A stretch of DNA of 9,891 nucleotides. Origin: Anaerolineae bacterium (GTDB lineage Bacteria; Chloroflexota; Anaerolineae; B4-G1; DUEL01). Each line of letters begins with the position of its first letter. Position 1 is the stretch's first letter. Shown piece after piece: positions 1-7,167 of this stretch. Made by a program: the position numbers and the translations under genes. Where the stretch lies: NCBI GenBank assembly GCA_016926575.1, contig JAFGOJ010000303.1, positions 1-9,891 of the forward strand, in the 5' to 3' direction. Under the pieces are notes generated by a model. The model had not been told where the DNA came from. It ran no database searches and saw only the letters and a program-made list of their open reading frames with translations.

Positions 1-51
1 CGGACCCCTTCCGCAAATGGGCCTGGGTTAATGCCTCAGGCGGTCCCTCTT

Positions 52-81
52 GTTCCGCCCGGTCTCCTGACCGGGCGGAAC
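52..81. repeat. Inverted repeat, 13-bp stem with 4-nt loop
   Basis: The arm GTTCCGCCCGGTC (52-64) is followed by the loop TCCT (65-68) and the exact complement GACCGGGCGGAAC (69-81). It is the first of three adjacent hairpins. Its core CCCGGTC/GACCGGG resembles the GGGTC/GACCC core of the hairpin at 103-139 and of those at 4650-4692. Function is unknown: an extragenic palindrome, mRNA structure or protein site are all possible. Confidence 0.85.
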
Positions 82-85
82 GGCG

Positions 86-102
86 GAGGTGCCCAGCACC
101 TC
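86..102. repeat. Inverted repeat, 7-bp stem with 3-nt loop
   Basis: The arm GAGGTGC (86-92), loop CCA (93-95) and exact complement GCACCTC (96-102) form the middle hairpin. It sits 4 bp after the previous stem and directly abuts the next. The triloop geometry matches the neighbouring stem at 103-139 and the three stems at 4623-4692. Confidence 0.7.
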
Positions 103-139
103 GACGCTCCCGCCGGGTCCGTGACCCGGCGGGAGCGTC
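103..139. repeat. Inverted repeat, perfect 17-bp stem with 3-nt loop
   Basis: The arm GACGCTCCCGCCGGGTC (103-119), loop CGT (120-122) and exact complement GACCCGGCGGGAGCGTC (123-139) give a 17-bp GC-rich stem, the strongest in the window. Positions 110-136 match 4674-4696 base for base once four bases (CGTG, 120-123) are removed, so the two are copies of one repeat. It ends 26 bp before the candidate -35 box of the first kinase gene and has no T-tract. Confidence 0.9.
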
Positions 140-164
140 TCTACCACCGTCTTCATCTCCACGC

Positions 165-193
165 TTGCGCCGAACGCAAATCCCCATTATACT
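165..193 (+). promoter_or_regulatory. Candidate sigma-70-type promoter for the kinase pair
   Basis: TTGCGC (165-170) and TATACT (188-193) are separated by 17 bp. The -10 box matches TATAAT at five of six positions and the -35 box matches TTGACA at three of six. Transcription would start near 200, leaving about 27 nt of leader before the ATG at 227 but only about 9 nt before the ATG at 209. This supports the later start. Confidence 0.55.
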
Positions 194-212
194 TCAACCA
201 TCCCCAAGATGC

Positions 213-220
213 AGGACGGG
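213..220 (+). promoter_or_regulatory. Ribosome binding site that selects the start at 227
   Basis: The purine-rich AGGACGGG ends 6 nt before the ATG at 227. The earlier in-frame ATG at 209 is preceded by a pyrimidine-rich stretch without a Shine-Dalgarno sequence. Confidence 0.5.
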
Positions 221-226
221 TCAAAT

Positions 227-3200
227 ATGGACCAGCAACAGCGTTCCAATGCAAAATACGCATCTGTTTTGGCCGCATTCCTGGTTCTGGCTGGGCTATA
301 CCTTCTCAGCACCTTCAATTTTCTGCTCTTCCACGCCCTGGCGGAGTTGTTCAGCATCACCATCGCCTTCTGCGTCTTCGTCATCGCCTGGAACACCCGG
401 CGCTGGTTGAACAACAACTACCTGCTGCTCGTCGGCATCGCCTACCTGTTCGTCGGCGGCATCGACGTGCTCCACACCCTGGCCTACCGGGGGATAGGCG
501 TCTTCCCCGCAACAGACAGCAATATCCCCACGCAGCTCTGGATTGCCGCTCGCTACCTGCAGGCTGTCTCGTTGCTGGCTGCGCCGTTCTTCCTCTCCCG
601 CACGATGCGCGCCCATCGCGTCTTCGCGGGCTACACCCTGATCGTCGTGCTGTTGTTGGGCGCTGTGTTCACCGGCCTGTTCCCCGATTGCTACATCGAA
701 GGGGTAGGACTGACGCCGTTCAAGAAGATCAGCGAGTACGTCGTCTCGGTGCTGTTGCTGGCAGCGATTGTCCCCCTGCTCAGGCAGCGCGCTGCATTCG
801 ATGGAGAGATTCTGCGGCTGTTGGTGTGGTCGCTCGTGGCGACGGTTCTCTCCGAACTTGCGTTCACATTCTACGTCGACGTGTACGGTTTCTCCAACCT
901 CGTCGGCCACTTCTTCAAGATCGTCGCCTTCTACCTGGTCTACCAGGCCATCATCGGGCGCGGGCTGAGCCAGCCCTACGCACTGTTCTTCAAGGAGCTG
1001 GATTATGGCCGGCGCGAACTGGAGGCCGAGCGCGACAAGGCGCGCCGCTACCTCGACGTCGTGGGCGCTGTGGTCGTGGCCATCGACCGCGACCAGATCG
1101 TCACGCTGATCAACCGGGCCGGGTGCGCCATTCTGGGCTATCCAGAGCAGGACGTCGTCGGCCAGAACTGGTTCGACCGCTTCGTGCCCGCCGACGTGCG
1201 GGAAAGGACGCGCGCCATCTTCGTGCGCTTGATGGACGGCGAGATCGCCCCCACTACCTCCTACTTCGAGAACACGCTGATCACCCAAAGCGGCGTAGAA
1301 CGGCTGATCGCCTGGCACAACACGGTGCTGACCGACGCGCACGGCCGCATCTCCGGCACGCTCAGCTCGGGCGAAGACATCACCGAGCGGCGGCACGCCG
1401 AGATGACCCTGGCCTGGGAAGCCGGGACCAACGCCGCCATGACCGAACTGGCCAAGGCCATGATTGCCTCCGACTCGCTGGACGAGGTCTCCCGCCGCGT
1501 GCTGGAGTACGCTCTGAATCTGACCGGCAGCGCCTTCGGCTTCGTCGGCTACATCGACCCGCAAACCGGATACATGATCTCCCCCACGCTGACGCAGGAC
1601 ATCTGGGGCACCTGTCAGGTGCCCAACAAGACCTTCGTCTTTGAGAGGTTCGCAGGGCTGTGGGGCTGGGTGCTGAACCATCACCAGTCCCTGATGACGA
1701 ACGATCCGGCCTCCGATCTCCGCTCGACCGGCGTTCCGGCCGGGCACATCCCCATCGAGCGGTTCCTGTCTGCCCCGGCACTGCTCGGTGAGAGCCTGGT
1801 GGGGATCGTGGCACTGGCGAATTCGCAGCGCGCCTACACGGAACGCGACCAGGCGCTCGTGGAACGGCTGGCCTCACTCTACGCCCTGGCGATCCAACAG
1901 AAACGCGCCGAGGACGCGCTGCGCCTGGCGAAGGAAAACGCCGAGGCCGCGAACCGGGCCAAGAGCATCTTCCTGGCGAATATGAGCCACGAACTGCGCA
2001 CGCCGCTCAACGCAATCCTGGGCTTCACTCAGTTGATGGTCAACGACGCCCGCCTCGACGCCAGCCAGCGCGAAAACCTGGACACGATCAACCGCAGCGG
2101 CGAACACTTGCTGACGCTGATCAACGACGTGCTGGCCATGTCCAAAATCGAAGCCGGCCGCGTGGCGCTCAACCCGCAGAGCTTCGACCTCCACCTCCTG
2201 CTCGAAGGATTGGAAGAGATGTTCGCCCTGCTCGCGCACCAGAAAGGGCTGCAGGTGATCTTGGACCGCGCCTCCGACGTGCCCCGCTACGTGCATACCG
2301 ACGAGAATAAACTGCGCCAGGTGCTGACGAACCTGCTGGGGAACGCAGTCAAGTTCACCACAGAGGGCGGCGTGACGCTGCGCGTCGGCGCGAAAGAGGC
2401 CGTGGCGGGCGAGAGCGACTTGCGGCGCCCCTTCGATCCCACCGCGCAGCTCTACTTCGAGGTCGAAGACACCGGCACGGGCATCGCGCCGCACGAGATG
2501 GACATGCTGTTCGATCCGTTCGTGCAAACAACGTCCGGCCAGGCCTCGCAGGAAGGCACCGGCCTGGGATTGCCGATCAGCCAGCAGTTCGTGCGCCTGT
2601 TGGGCGGCGAGTTGTCTGCCCACAGCCAGTTGGGCAAGGGCAGCATCTTCAAGTTCTCTGTACCCGTGCGCGTCGTGAGCGAGGACGAGATTCAGGACCA
2701 ACTGCCGCAGCGCAAAGTGGTCGGCCTGGAGCCCGGACAACCCTCCTACCGCCTGCTGATCGTCGAGGACCGCCCCACGAACCGCCGCCTCCTGGTCAGG
2801 CTGCTGAGCCCGCTGGGCTTCGAGCTGCGCGAAGCGGTCGATGGGCAGGAAGCGGTGGAGATTTGGGAGGCGTGGCAGCCGCACCTGATCTGGATGGACC
2901 TGCGTATGCCGGTGGTGGATGGCTACGAGGCCACCCGGCGGATCAAGGCCACGGCCCAGGGGCAGGCCACGGTCATCATCGCCCTCACGGCCAGCGCGTT
3001 CGAGGACGACCGGTCGCTCATTCTCTCCGAAGGCTGCGACGACTTCATCAGCAAGCCCTTCCGCCCTGCGGAACTGTTCGATAAGTTGACCCAGCACCTG
3101 GGCGTGCGGTTCATCTACTCCGATCTGGCACCCTCCGCACAGCCGGCGGGAGACGATGTGGAGGTTCGGCCGGAGGCGCTGCGCCGCCTGCCGCCGGACT

Positions 3201-3379
3201 GGCTGACAGCGTTCCGCCAGGCCACCATCCAGGCCGATTTCGATCAAATGGTGCGTCTGGTGGAGCACGTCAAGACGGAGAACCCGACGTTAGCCCACAC
3301 CCTGAGGGATTGGGTCTATTCGTTCGAGTACAACAAGATTCTGGCACTGCTTGAAGGCCTGGAGCGCGAGCATGACTGA
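227..3379 (+). CDS. Membrane hybrid histidine kinase: MASE3-PAS-GAF-HisKA-HATPase-REC
   Basis: This 1050-residue inner-membrane sensor autophosphorylates on histidine and can pass the phosphate to its own receiver. Residues 10-250 carry about eight hydrophobic segments and motifs typical of MASE3, such as NNYLLLVGIAYLFVGGIDVL, TQLWIAARYL and GLTPFKKISEYV. A PAS domain (about 270-390) ends in the usual GEDITERR. A GAF domain follows (about 405-555), then HisKA with NMSHELRTPLN (His588). The ATPase domain has Asn706 in the N box, Asp748 in DTGTGIAP and the G2 motif GTGLGLPIS. The receiver (about 845-960) has phospho-acceptor Asp891 and conserved Lys943. A helical tail (about 975-1050) follows and lacks a clear Hpt histidine motif. 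The start at 227 is preferred over the in-frame ATG at 209 because of its ribosome site and the promoter position. All catalytic residues are present. The 3' end overlaps the next kinase gene by 8 bp. The ligand is unknown. Confidence 0.93.
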   Translation: MDQQQRSNAKYASVLAAFLVLAGLYLLSTFNFLLFHALAELFSITIAFCVFVIAWNTRRWLNNNYLLLVGIAYLFVGGIDVLHTLAYRGIGVFPATDSNIPTQLWIAARYLQAVSLLAAPFFLSRTMRAHRVFAGYTLIVVLLLGAVFTGLFPDCYIEGVGLTPFKKISEYVVSVLLLAAIVPLLRQRAAFDGEILRLLVWSLVATVLSELAFTFYVDVYGFSNLVGHFFKIVAFYLVYQAIIGRGLSQPYALFFKELDYGRRELEAERDKARRYLDVVGAVVVAIDRDQIVTLINRAGCAILGYPEQDVVGQNWFDRFVPADVRERTRAIFVRLMDGEIAPTTSYFENTLITQSGVERLIAWHNTVLTDAHGRISGTLSSGEDITERRHAEMTLAWEAGTNAAMTELAKAMIASDSLDEVSRRVLEYALNLTGSAFGFVGYIDPQTGYMISPTLTQDIWGTCQVPNKTFVFERFAGLWGWVLNHHQSLMTNDPASDLRSTGVPAGHIPIERFLSAPALLGESLVGIVALANSQRAYTERDQALVERLASLYALAIQQKRAEDALRLAKENAEAANRAKSIFLANMSHELRTPLNAILGFTQLMVNDARLDASQRENLDTINRSGEHLLTLINDVLAMSKIEAGRVALNPQSFDLHLLLEGLEEMFALLAHQKGLQVILDRASDVPRYVHTDENKLRQVLTNLLGNAVKFTTEGGVTLRVGAKEAVAGESDLRRPFDPTAQLYFEVEDTGTGIAPHEMDMLFDPFVQTTSGQASQEGTGLGLPISQQFVRLLGGELSAHSQLGKGSIFKFSVPVRVVSEDEIQDQLPQRKVVGLEPGQPSYRLLIVEDRPTNRRLLVRLLSPLGFELREAVDGQEAVEIWEAWQPHLIWMDLRMPVVDGYEATRRIKATAQGQATVIIALTASAFEDDRSLILSEGCDDFISKPFRPAELFDKLTQHLGVRFIYSDLAPSAQPAGDDVEVRPEALRRLPPDWLTAFRQATIQADFDQMVRLVEHVKTENPTLAHTLRDWVYSFEYNKILALLEGLEREHD
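3361..3364 (+). promoter_or_regulatory. Ribosome binding site inside gene 1 that selects the start at 3372
   Basis: GGAG lies 7 nt before the ATG at 3372, inside the last codons of the upstream kinase. The alternative in-frame ATG at 3351 would add seven residues that precede the natural receiver-domain start and has no comparable site. Confidence 0.5.
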
Positions 3380-4610
3380 GCCACAGCCGGATACGTTCAA
3401 AGGCAATATTCTGGTCGTCGACGACACGCCGGCCAACCTGCGCTTTCTGTCTCAAATGTTGTCTGAACAGGGATACAAGGTCCGGCCAACTCGAAGTGGC
3501 CAACTGGCGCTGGACGCCGTCCGGGCAGCTGCCCCCGACCTGGTGCTGCTCGACGTCAAAATGCCGGAGTTAGACGGCTACGAGGTCTGCGCGCGCCTCA
3601 AGTCCGACCCGCATACGCGCGACATCCCGGTCATCTTCATCAGTGCGATGGACGAGGTCGAAGACAAAATCAAGGCCTTCGACGCGGGCGGGGTGGACTA
3701 CGTCACCAAACCGTTCCACTTCGAAGAGGTGCTGGCACGGGTGGAAACCCATCTAACCCTGCAACGCCTGCAGAACCAACTGGTGGAGCACTCCCAGCAC
3801 CTGGAGCGGCTCGTCGAAAAGAAAGTGCTCGAACTCGAACAGGAGCGCGCCAAGTCGATCCACGCCGCCAAGCTTGCCTCGCTGGGCGAGATGGCGACCG
3901 GCGTGGCGCACGAGTTGAACCAGCCGCTCACGGCGATGTTGTTCGACGCCGACTATCTGAAGATGCTGGCAGACAGGATGCGAGAGGGCACCGCCGCACC
4001 CGACGCCGACGAATTGGAGCAACTGGGAGGAAATTTTGCTGCGGACATCGCCCGTTGTCGGCGCATCATCGACCACCTGCGCGCCTTTGGTCGGCTTTCG
4101 GGCGACCAGAGAACGCCCGTCAACCTGAACGACGCGGTCGAAGGATGCTTCATCCTGGTCGGCGCGCGGCTGCGGGAGCACGGCGTGGACGTGGACCTGT
4201 CATTGTCGCCCGACCTGCCACCGATCCTGGGCGACGTCCACAAACTCGAACAGGTGCTGCTCAACCTGATCAGCAATGCCGAGTATGCCCTGGAGACGAC
4301 GGCCCGCCTGCTGAACGACGGTTCAGTGCAACGCCCCGGTTGGCAGAAGGCGCTGGCGATCTCCACGTTCGTCGAGGCGGAATCGGTGGTGGCGACGGTC
4401 CACGATAACGGATGCGGCATCCCCGCCAACGCCCGCGAGCGCATTTTCGAACCCTTTTTCACCACCAAACCGGTAGGGGAAGGCACGGGATTGGGCCTGT
4501 CGATCAGCTACGGCATCGTGAACGAGTTCGACGGCCAGATTGACTTGGAAAGCGCAGAACATCAGGGCACAACCTTCACGCTCCGGTTTCCGGTGGCTCA
4601 CAGCCGATAG
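3372..4610 (+). CDS. Soluble response regulator/histidine kinase: REC-coiled coil-HisKA-HATPase
   Basis: This is a cytoplasmic protein of 412 residues with no membrane segment. An N-terminal receiver (about 10-125) has the acidic pair Asp17-Asp18, phospho-acceptor Asp61 in LLDVKMPE and Lys113 in VTKPF. A helical linker (about 130-165, rich in Leu, Glu and Lys) joins it to HisKA, whose motif VAHELNQPL contains His180. The HELNQPL form is typical of the NtrB/FixL-like kinase group. The ATPase domain shows Asn302 (LLNLISNAEYAL), Asp345 (HDNGCGIP) and the G2 motif GEGTGLGLSIS. All key residues are intact. Its ATG lies 5 bp before the stop of the upstream hybrid kinase, so translation is probably coupled. 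The likely inference is that the receiver takes phosphate from the upstream kinase, or regulates this kinase's own activity. The next partner is not in the window. Confidence 0.92.
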   Translation: MTEPQPDTFKGNILVVDDTPANLRFLSQMLSEQGYKVRPTRSGQLALDAVRAAAPDLVLLDVKMPELDGYEVCARLKSDPHTRDIPVIFISAMDEVEDKIKAFDAGGVDYVTKPFHFEEVLARVETHLTLQRLQNQLVEHSQHLERLVEKKVLELEQERAKSIHAAKLASLGEMATGVAHELNQPLTAMLFDADYLKMLADRMREGTAAPDADELEQLGGNFAADIARCRRIIDHLRAFGRLSGDQRTPVNLNDAVEGCFILVGARLREHGVDVDLSLSPDLPPILGDVHKLEQVLLNLISNAEYALETTARLLNDGSVQRPGWQKALAISTFVEAESVVATVHDNGCGIPANARERIFEPFFTTKPVGEGTGLGLSISYGIVNEFDGQIDLESAEHQGTTFTLRFPVAHSR

Positions 4611-4622
4611 ACGAAAATGTAG

Positions 4623-4641
4623 GTCACGCTTTCAGCGTGAC
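4623..4641. repeat. Inverted repeat, 8-bp stem with 3-nt loop
   Basis: GTCACGCT (4623-4630), loop TTC (4631-4633), AGCGTGAC (4634-4641). It begins 12 bp after the stop codon of gene 2. It has no following T-tract and so is not an obvious intrinsic terminator. Confidence 0.8.
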
Positions 4642-4649
4642 GCCCGCTC

Positions 4650-4672
4650 GGCGCGGGTCCACGACCCGCGCC
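4650..4672. repeat. Inverted repeat, 10-bp stem with 3-nt loop
   Basis: GGCGCGGGTC (4650-4659), loop CAC (4660-4662), GACCCGCGCC (4663-4672). The inner GGGTC-NNN-GACCC core is the same as that of the 17-bp stem at 103-139. Confidence 0.85.
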
Positions 4673-4673
4673 A

Positions 4674-4692
4674 CCGCCGGGTCACCCGGCGG
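4674..4692. repeat. Inverted repeat, 8-bp stem with 3-nt loop, copy of the 103-139 repeat
   Basis: CCGCCGGG (4674-4681), loop TCA (4682-4684), CCCGGCGG (4685-4692). With the following bases to 4696 it matches 110-136 exactly apart from a missing CGTG at the centre, which suggests a shared origin. Confidence 0.85.
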
Positions 4693-4707
4693 GAGCAAGA
4701 ACGCGGT

Positions 4708-4718
4708 CTATTTTCGAA
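4708..4718 (-). repeat. Copy of the TTC(C)GAAAATAG intergenic motif
   Basis: Read on the - strand this is TTCGAAAATAG, one C shorter than the 12-mer found exactly at 7156-7167 and 9773-9784. On the + strand it reads CTATTTTCGAA and lies downstream of the hairpin array that follows gene 2. Confidence 0.55.
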
Positions 4719-4773
4719 GTAGCCTCACGTATTCTTCGCCCCTATGGTGGTGAGTACGGCTGGCCGATCAATG

Positions 4774-4780
4774 AGGAGGT
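4774..4780 (+). promoter_or_regulatory. Strong ribosome binding site of gene 3
   Basis: AGGAGGT is an essentially perfect Shine-Dalgarno sequence, 7 nt before the ATG at 4788. It fixes this start and suggests efficient translation. Confidence 0.85.
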
Positions 4781-4787
4781 CATCGAT

Positions 4788-7151
4788 ATGGGAACAAACC
4801 CGTGGCTGGCGGTCATTCAATTGGTTTGGGGCGGCATTTACATTCTATCGGTCGGCATCGTCTTCCGGCGTCAGGGGTTGAACCGGCGCGTCGCCCACTG
4901 GCTGTTGTTCTACCTCGTCCTGTCGTCACTCCGCGTGCTGAGCCAGGCGCTCTACGCGCTGGATGGGAATTCTATGCCGACCGCAACGCTTCTGGCGTCC
5001 ATCCCCCCCTACACAACCCTGTGCCTCGCGCTGGTCTTCCTCCAGTTGAGCCGGTCGGTGCTGCGCTTCGACGGGCGCGGTTGGGGCGGATGGGTGGTGG
5101 GCGGCCTCCTCGCCGCCGCGCTCCTCGTCCTGAACGCCAACCCCTTCGCCCTGCCCCAGGTGATGTGGGCCCCAGACGGCCACGCCGTCCGGCGCGACGC
5201 TGCAGTCGTCGCCCTCCAGGTCGCCGGATGGGCGATCTTCCTGGTGTGGGCGGCCATTCTGACCCTGCGGGCCTACGCACGGACGGACCAGCCGCTGCAC
5301 AAGAACCGCATCACCTACTGGCTCTTTCCGCTGGGCGCGGTCGTGCTGGGCGACGCTCTCTTCTTCTCCGGTTCCCAGGCGCTGAGCGGCGTGAGCCATC
5401 TGCTGGCAGTCTTCCTGGCCCTCTACGTCGCTCTGAGCTACGATTTGCCGGACGCCCGCCAGATGCTGCGCCGGGGGGTTGGCTTTGCCATCGTAGCACT
5501 GCTGACGGTGGGGGTCTACACCGCCGGCTTCGCCGCGGCCCAATCGCTCTTCTCCGCCTACCCGCCCCTCACCGTCGGCCTGGCCCTGGCCCTGGTATTG
5601 GTGCTGTTGGTCGATCCCCTCCTCACCCTTCCCCGGCGGGTGGTGCGGCGGTGGGTTTACCGCGCGCGCTACGACCCCAGCCAGACGGTGCGCGAGTACA
5701 GCCTCAGCATCAGCAACATCCTCGACCTGGAACGGTTGACCACCGTCGCCGTCGGCCTGATCAGCGAGGCGCTCGAAATCAAACGCGGCGTCCTCTTCCT
5801 CGTCTACTCAGAACAGCAGGAGGAAGCGGCGCTGGTCTTCCTGCGCGGCGTCAAGGGAATGGGCATAGAAAACCTCGAACAGGGCATCCTGACCGCCGAC
5901 AGCCCCATTGCCACCTACATGCGCCAGGAATGCCGCCCGCTGCCCCAGTACAACCTGGACATGCTGCCCCAGTTCCAGGACGTGCCGCCGCAAGAACGCA
6001 AATGGTTCGCCGGGCTGGGCATGGACGTCTACGTGCCGATCCAGATTCAGGGCCAGTGGATCGGGTTGCTGGCCCTCGGCGCGAAGCGCTCCGGCGACCC
6101 CTACTACGCCGACGACCTGACCCTCTTGAGCACCCTGGCCGACCAGACCGCGGTGGCGTTGCAGAATGCCCGCCTCGTCGACGACCTCAAACGTGCCTAC
6201 GCCGATCTGGACCGCGCCAACCGCCAGCTCCAGGAGATGGACGAGCTCAAGTCGGCCTTCATCGGCGTCGTCACCCACGAGTTGCGCACCCCCCTCTCCA
6301 ACCTCGACTTCTCGATGCAGTTGCTCAAGCGGTACGGGGTCGAGCACCTCTCTACCGAGCAACGCGAGCAGATCGAACAGTTGAACAGCGGGATCAAGTC
6401 GGCCAAGACGATGGTTGACAACCTGGTCACTTTCGCCACGTTCATCAGCAAGCAGGGCGAGCTGCGCATGCGCCGCTTCGACGTCCGCGAGGCGCTCCAG
6501 GAGACGGTCGACGCGCTGGCTCCGGTCGCCCAGGTCAAGGGCGTCGCGCTGCACGTCGAAACCGCGCAGCGGATGCCGCTCCTGCACGGCGACCGCGCCC
6601 GCATTTCAGACGCGCTCTACCACTTGCTGCAGAACGCGATCAAATTCAGCTCGCCAGGGGGCGCGGTCTGGGTACGGTGTACGGTCGAAGCAGACGCGCT
6701 CCGCTTCGAGGTTCAGGACCAAGGCGTCGGCGTGCCGCCGGAAAAGCTGCCCGGGCTGTGGGACGCCTTCACGCAGATGGCCGATCCCCTGCGCCGGGGC
6801 GTGGAGGGGTTGGGATTGGGACTGGCGCTGGTCAAGTACGCCGCCACCGCGCACGGCGGTGACGTCTTCGCGCAAAGTGCAGTCGGCGCGGGCAGCACCT
6901 TCGGATTCTGGGTACCCCTGGTCGAACACGCGCCCACGGCGATGCCCGCCCTGTCTGAGATCGTTGCGGCAAACGTGCCGGAGCCCGCGCCCGCCGCGCC
7001 CCCCGAACCGGCCGAAGGCCTGATGAGCCTGGCGGAGTTTCTGGAACGAGAAAAAACGGCCCGAGAAGAGCCGGAGGAAAAACCCGCGCCGCGCACCATC
7101 TCCGACTACCTCGAAGAACTGGGCAACCTGGAGTGGAACGCCGACGGGTGA
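4788..7151 (+). CDS. Polytopic membrane sensor histidine kinase: multi-TM-GAF-HisKA-HATPase
   Basis: This 787-residue kinase begins with about nine hydrophobic segments (roughly 8-26, 35-56, 66-88, 98-118, 140-162, 173-193, 200-220, 226-250, 255-275), an unnamed multi-pass sensor module with short loops. A GAF domain (about 310-455) and a helical linker (about 455-490) lead to HisKA with VVTHELRTPLSN (His497). The ATPase domain (about 600-712) shows Asn616 in LLQNAIKFSSPGG, the G1 motif DQGVGVPP and a G2 motif read as GVEGLGLGLAL. No HAMP, PAS or receiver is evident. Residues 713-787 form a Pro/Ala/Glu-rich tail with two similar short motifs, SLAEFLERE (747-755) and TISDYLEEL (770-778). The gene stands alone behind a strong ribosome site and converges on the - strand operon. 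It should phosphorylate a response regulator encoded elsewhere. The signal is unknown. Confidence 0.92.
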   Translation: MGTNPWLAVIQLVWGGIYILSVGIVFRRQGLNRRVAHWLLFYLVLSSLRVLSQALYALDGNSMPTATLLASIPPYTTLCLALVFLQLSRSVLRFDGRGWGGWVVGGLLAAALLVLNANPFALPQVMWAPDGHAVRRDAAVVALQVAGWAIFLVWAAILTLRAYARTDQPLHKNRITYWLFPLGAVVLGDALFFSGSQALSGVSHLLAVFLALYVALSYDLPDARQMLRRGVGFAIVALLTVGVYTAGFAAAQSLFSAYPPLTVGLALALVLVLLVDPLLTLPRRVVRRWVYRARYDPSQTVREYSLSISNILDLERLTTVAVGLISEALEIKRGVLFLVYSEQQEEAALVFLRGVKGMGIENLEQGILTADSPIATYMRQECRPLPQYNLDMLPQFQDVPPQERKWFAGLGMDVYVPIQIQGQWIGLLALGAKRSGDPYYADDLTLLSTLADQTAVALQNARLVDDLKRAYADLDRANRQLQEMDELKSAFIGVVTHELRTPLSNLDFSMQLLKRYGVEHLSTEQREQIEQLNSGIKSAKTMVDNLVTFATFISKQGELRMRRFDVREALQETVDALAPVAQVKGVALHVETAQRMPLLHGDRARISDALYHLLQNAIKFSSPGGAVWVRCTVEADALRFEVQDQGVGVPPEKLPGLWDAFTQMADPLRRGVEGLGLGLALVKYAATAHGGDVFAQSAVGAGSTFGFWVPLVEHAPTAMPALSEIVAANVPEPAPAAPPEPAEGLMSLAEFLEREKTAREEPEEKPAPRTISDYLEELGNLEWNADG

Positions 7152-7155
7152 ACCA

Positions 7156-7167
7156 TTCCGAAAATAG
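7156..7167 (+). repeat. Copy of the TTCCGAAAATAG intergenic motif
   Basis: This is an exact 12-base match to 9773-9784. On the - strand it reads CTATTTTCGGAA and directly follows the palindrome at 7167-7184, where it could serve as a weak U-tract for the - strand transcript. Confidence 0.65.

Larger units (their letters stand above)
1..226. other. Gene-free leader region upstream of the first kinase
   Basis: No credible coding region lies here. The open frame running in from position 31 continues out of frame across the first kinase gene and looks like no known family. The region contains three clear inverted repeats (52-81, 86-102, 103-139), a weaker 7-bp stem with one G-T pair (21-41), and a promoter candidate at 165-193. 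No T-run follows any of the stems, so they do not look like ordinary intrinsic terminators of a gene to the left. Confidence 0.7.
4612..4716. repeat. Possible intergenic repeat element bounded by short inverted ends
   Basis: CGAAAAT (4612-4618) and its exact complement ATTTTCG (4710-4716) flank three consecutive stem-loops. The inner bases next to each end also agree loosely (GTAGG on the left, AGACC on the right strand read inward). The arrangement resembles a small non-autonomous palindromic element. There is no obvious target-site duplication, and 7-bp ends could arise by chance, so the element boundary is an inference. Confidence 0.4.
4611..4787. other. Intergenic region with hairpin array and gene 3 leader
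   Basis: No gene is visible in these 177 bp. The left two thirds (4612-4716) form a repeat element with three tandem hairpins. The right part holds the gene 3 leader and its ribosome binding site. No convincing -10/-35 pair was found, so gene 3 may be read from an unrecognised promoter or by read-through from gene 2. Confidence 0.7.

Noticed and set aside
21..41. A further stem-loop GCCTGGG/CCTCAGGC
   Set aside because: It has seven pairs including a G-T pair and a 7-nt loop, which is weak enough to be chance in this GC-rich DNA.
52..139. CRISPR array or terminator made of the three hairpins
   Set aside because: There are no equal-length direct repeats with unique spacers, and no T-run follows any stem.
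31..1644. Long + strand open frame overlapping the first kinase gene
   Set aside because: Its product is Arg/Pro/His-rich with no recognisable fold. The overlapping frame encodes a clear hybrid kinase, and long shadow frames are expected in GC-rich DNA.
296..1747. Long - strand open frame opposite the first kinase gene (and a similar one at 1874-3268)
   Set aside because: The translations have low complexity and no motifs, and they lie fully antisense to conserved kinase domains.
4720..4748. Promoter for gene 3 (TAGCCT, 17 bp, TATGGT)
   Set aside because: Both boxes match the consensus poorly. Other candidate pairs in the gap have wrong spacing.
4802..6418. 538-codon frame inside gene 3 in another phase
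   Set aside because: It is rich in Arg, Pro and Gly and resembles no family. The in-phase gene has a perfect ribosome site and conserved kinase motifs.
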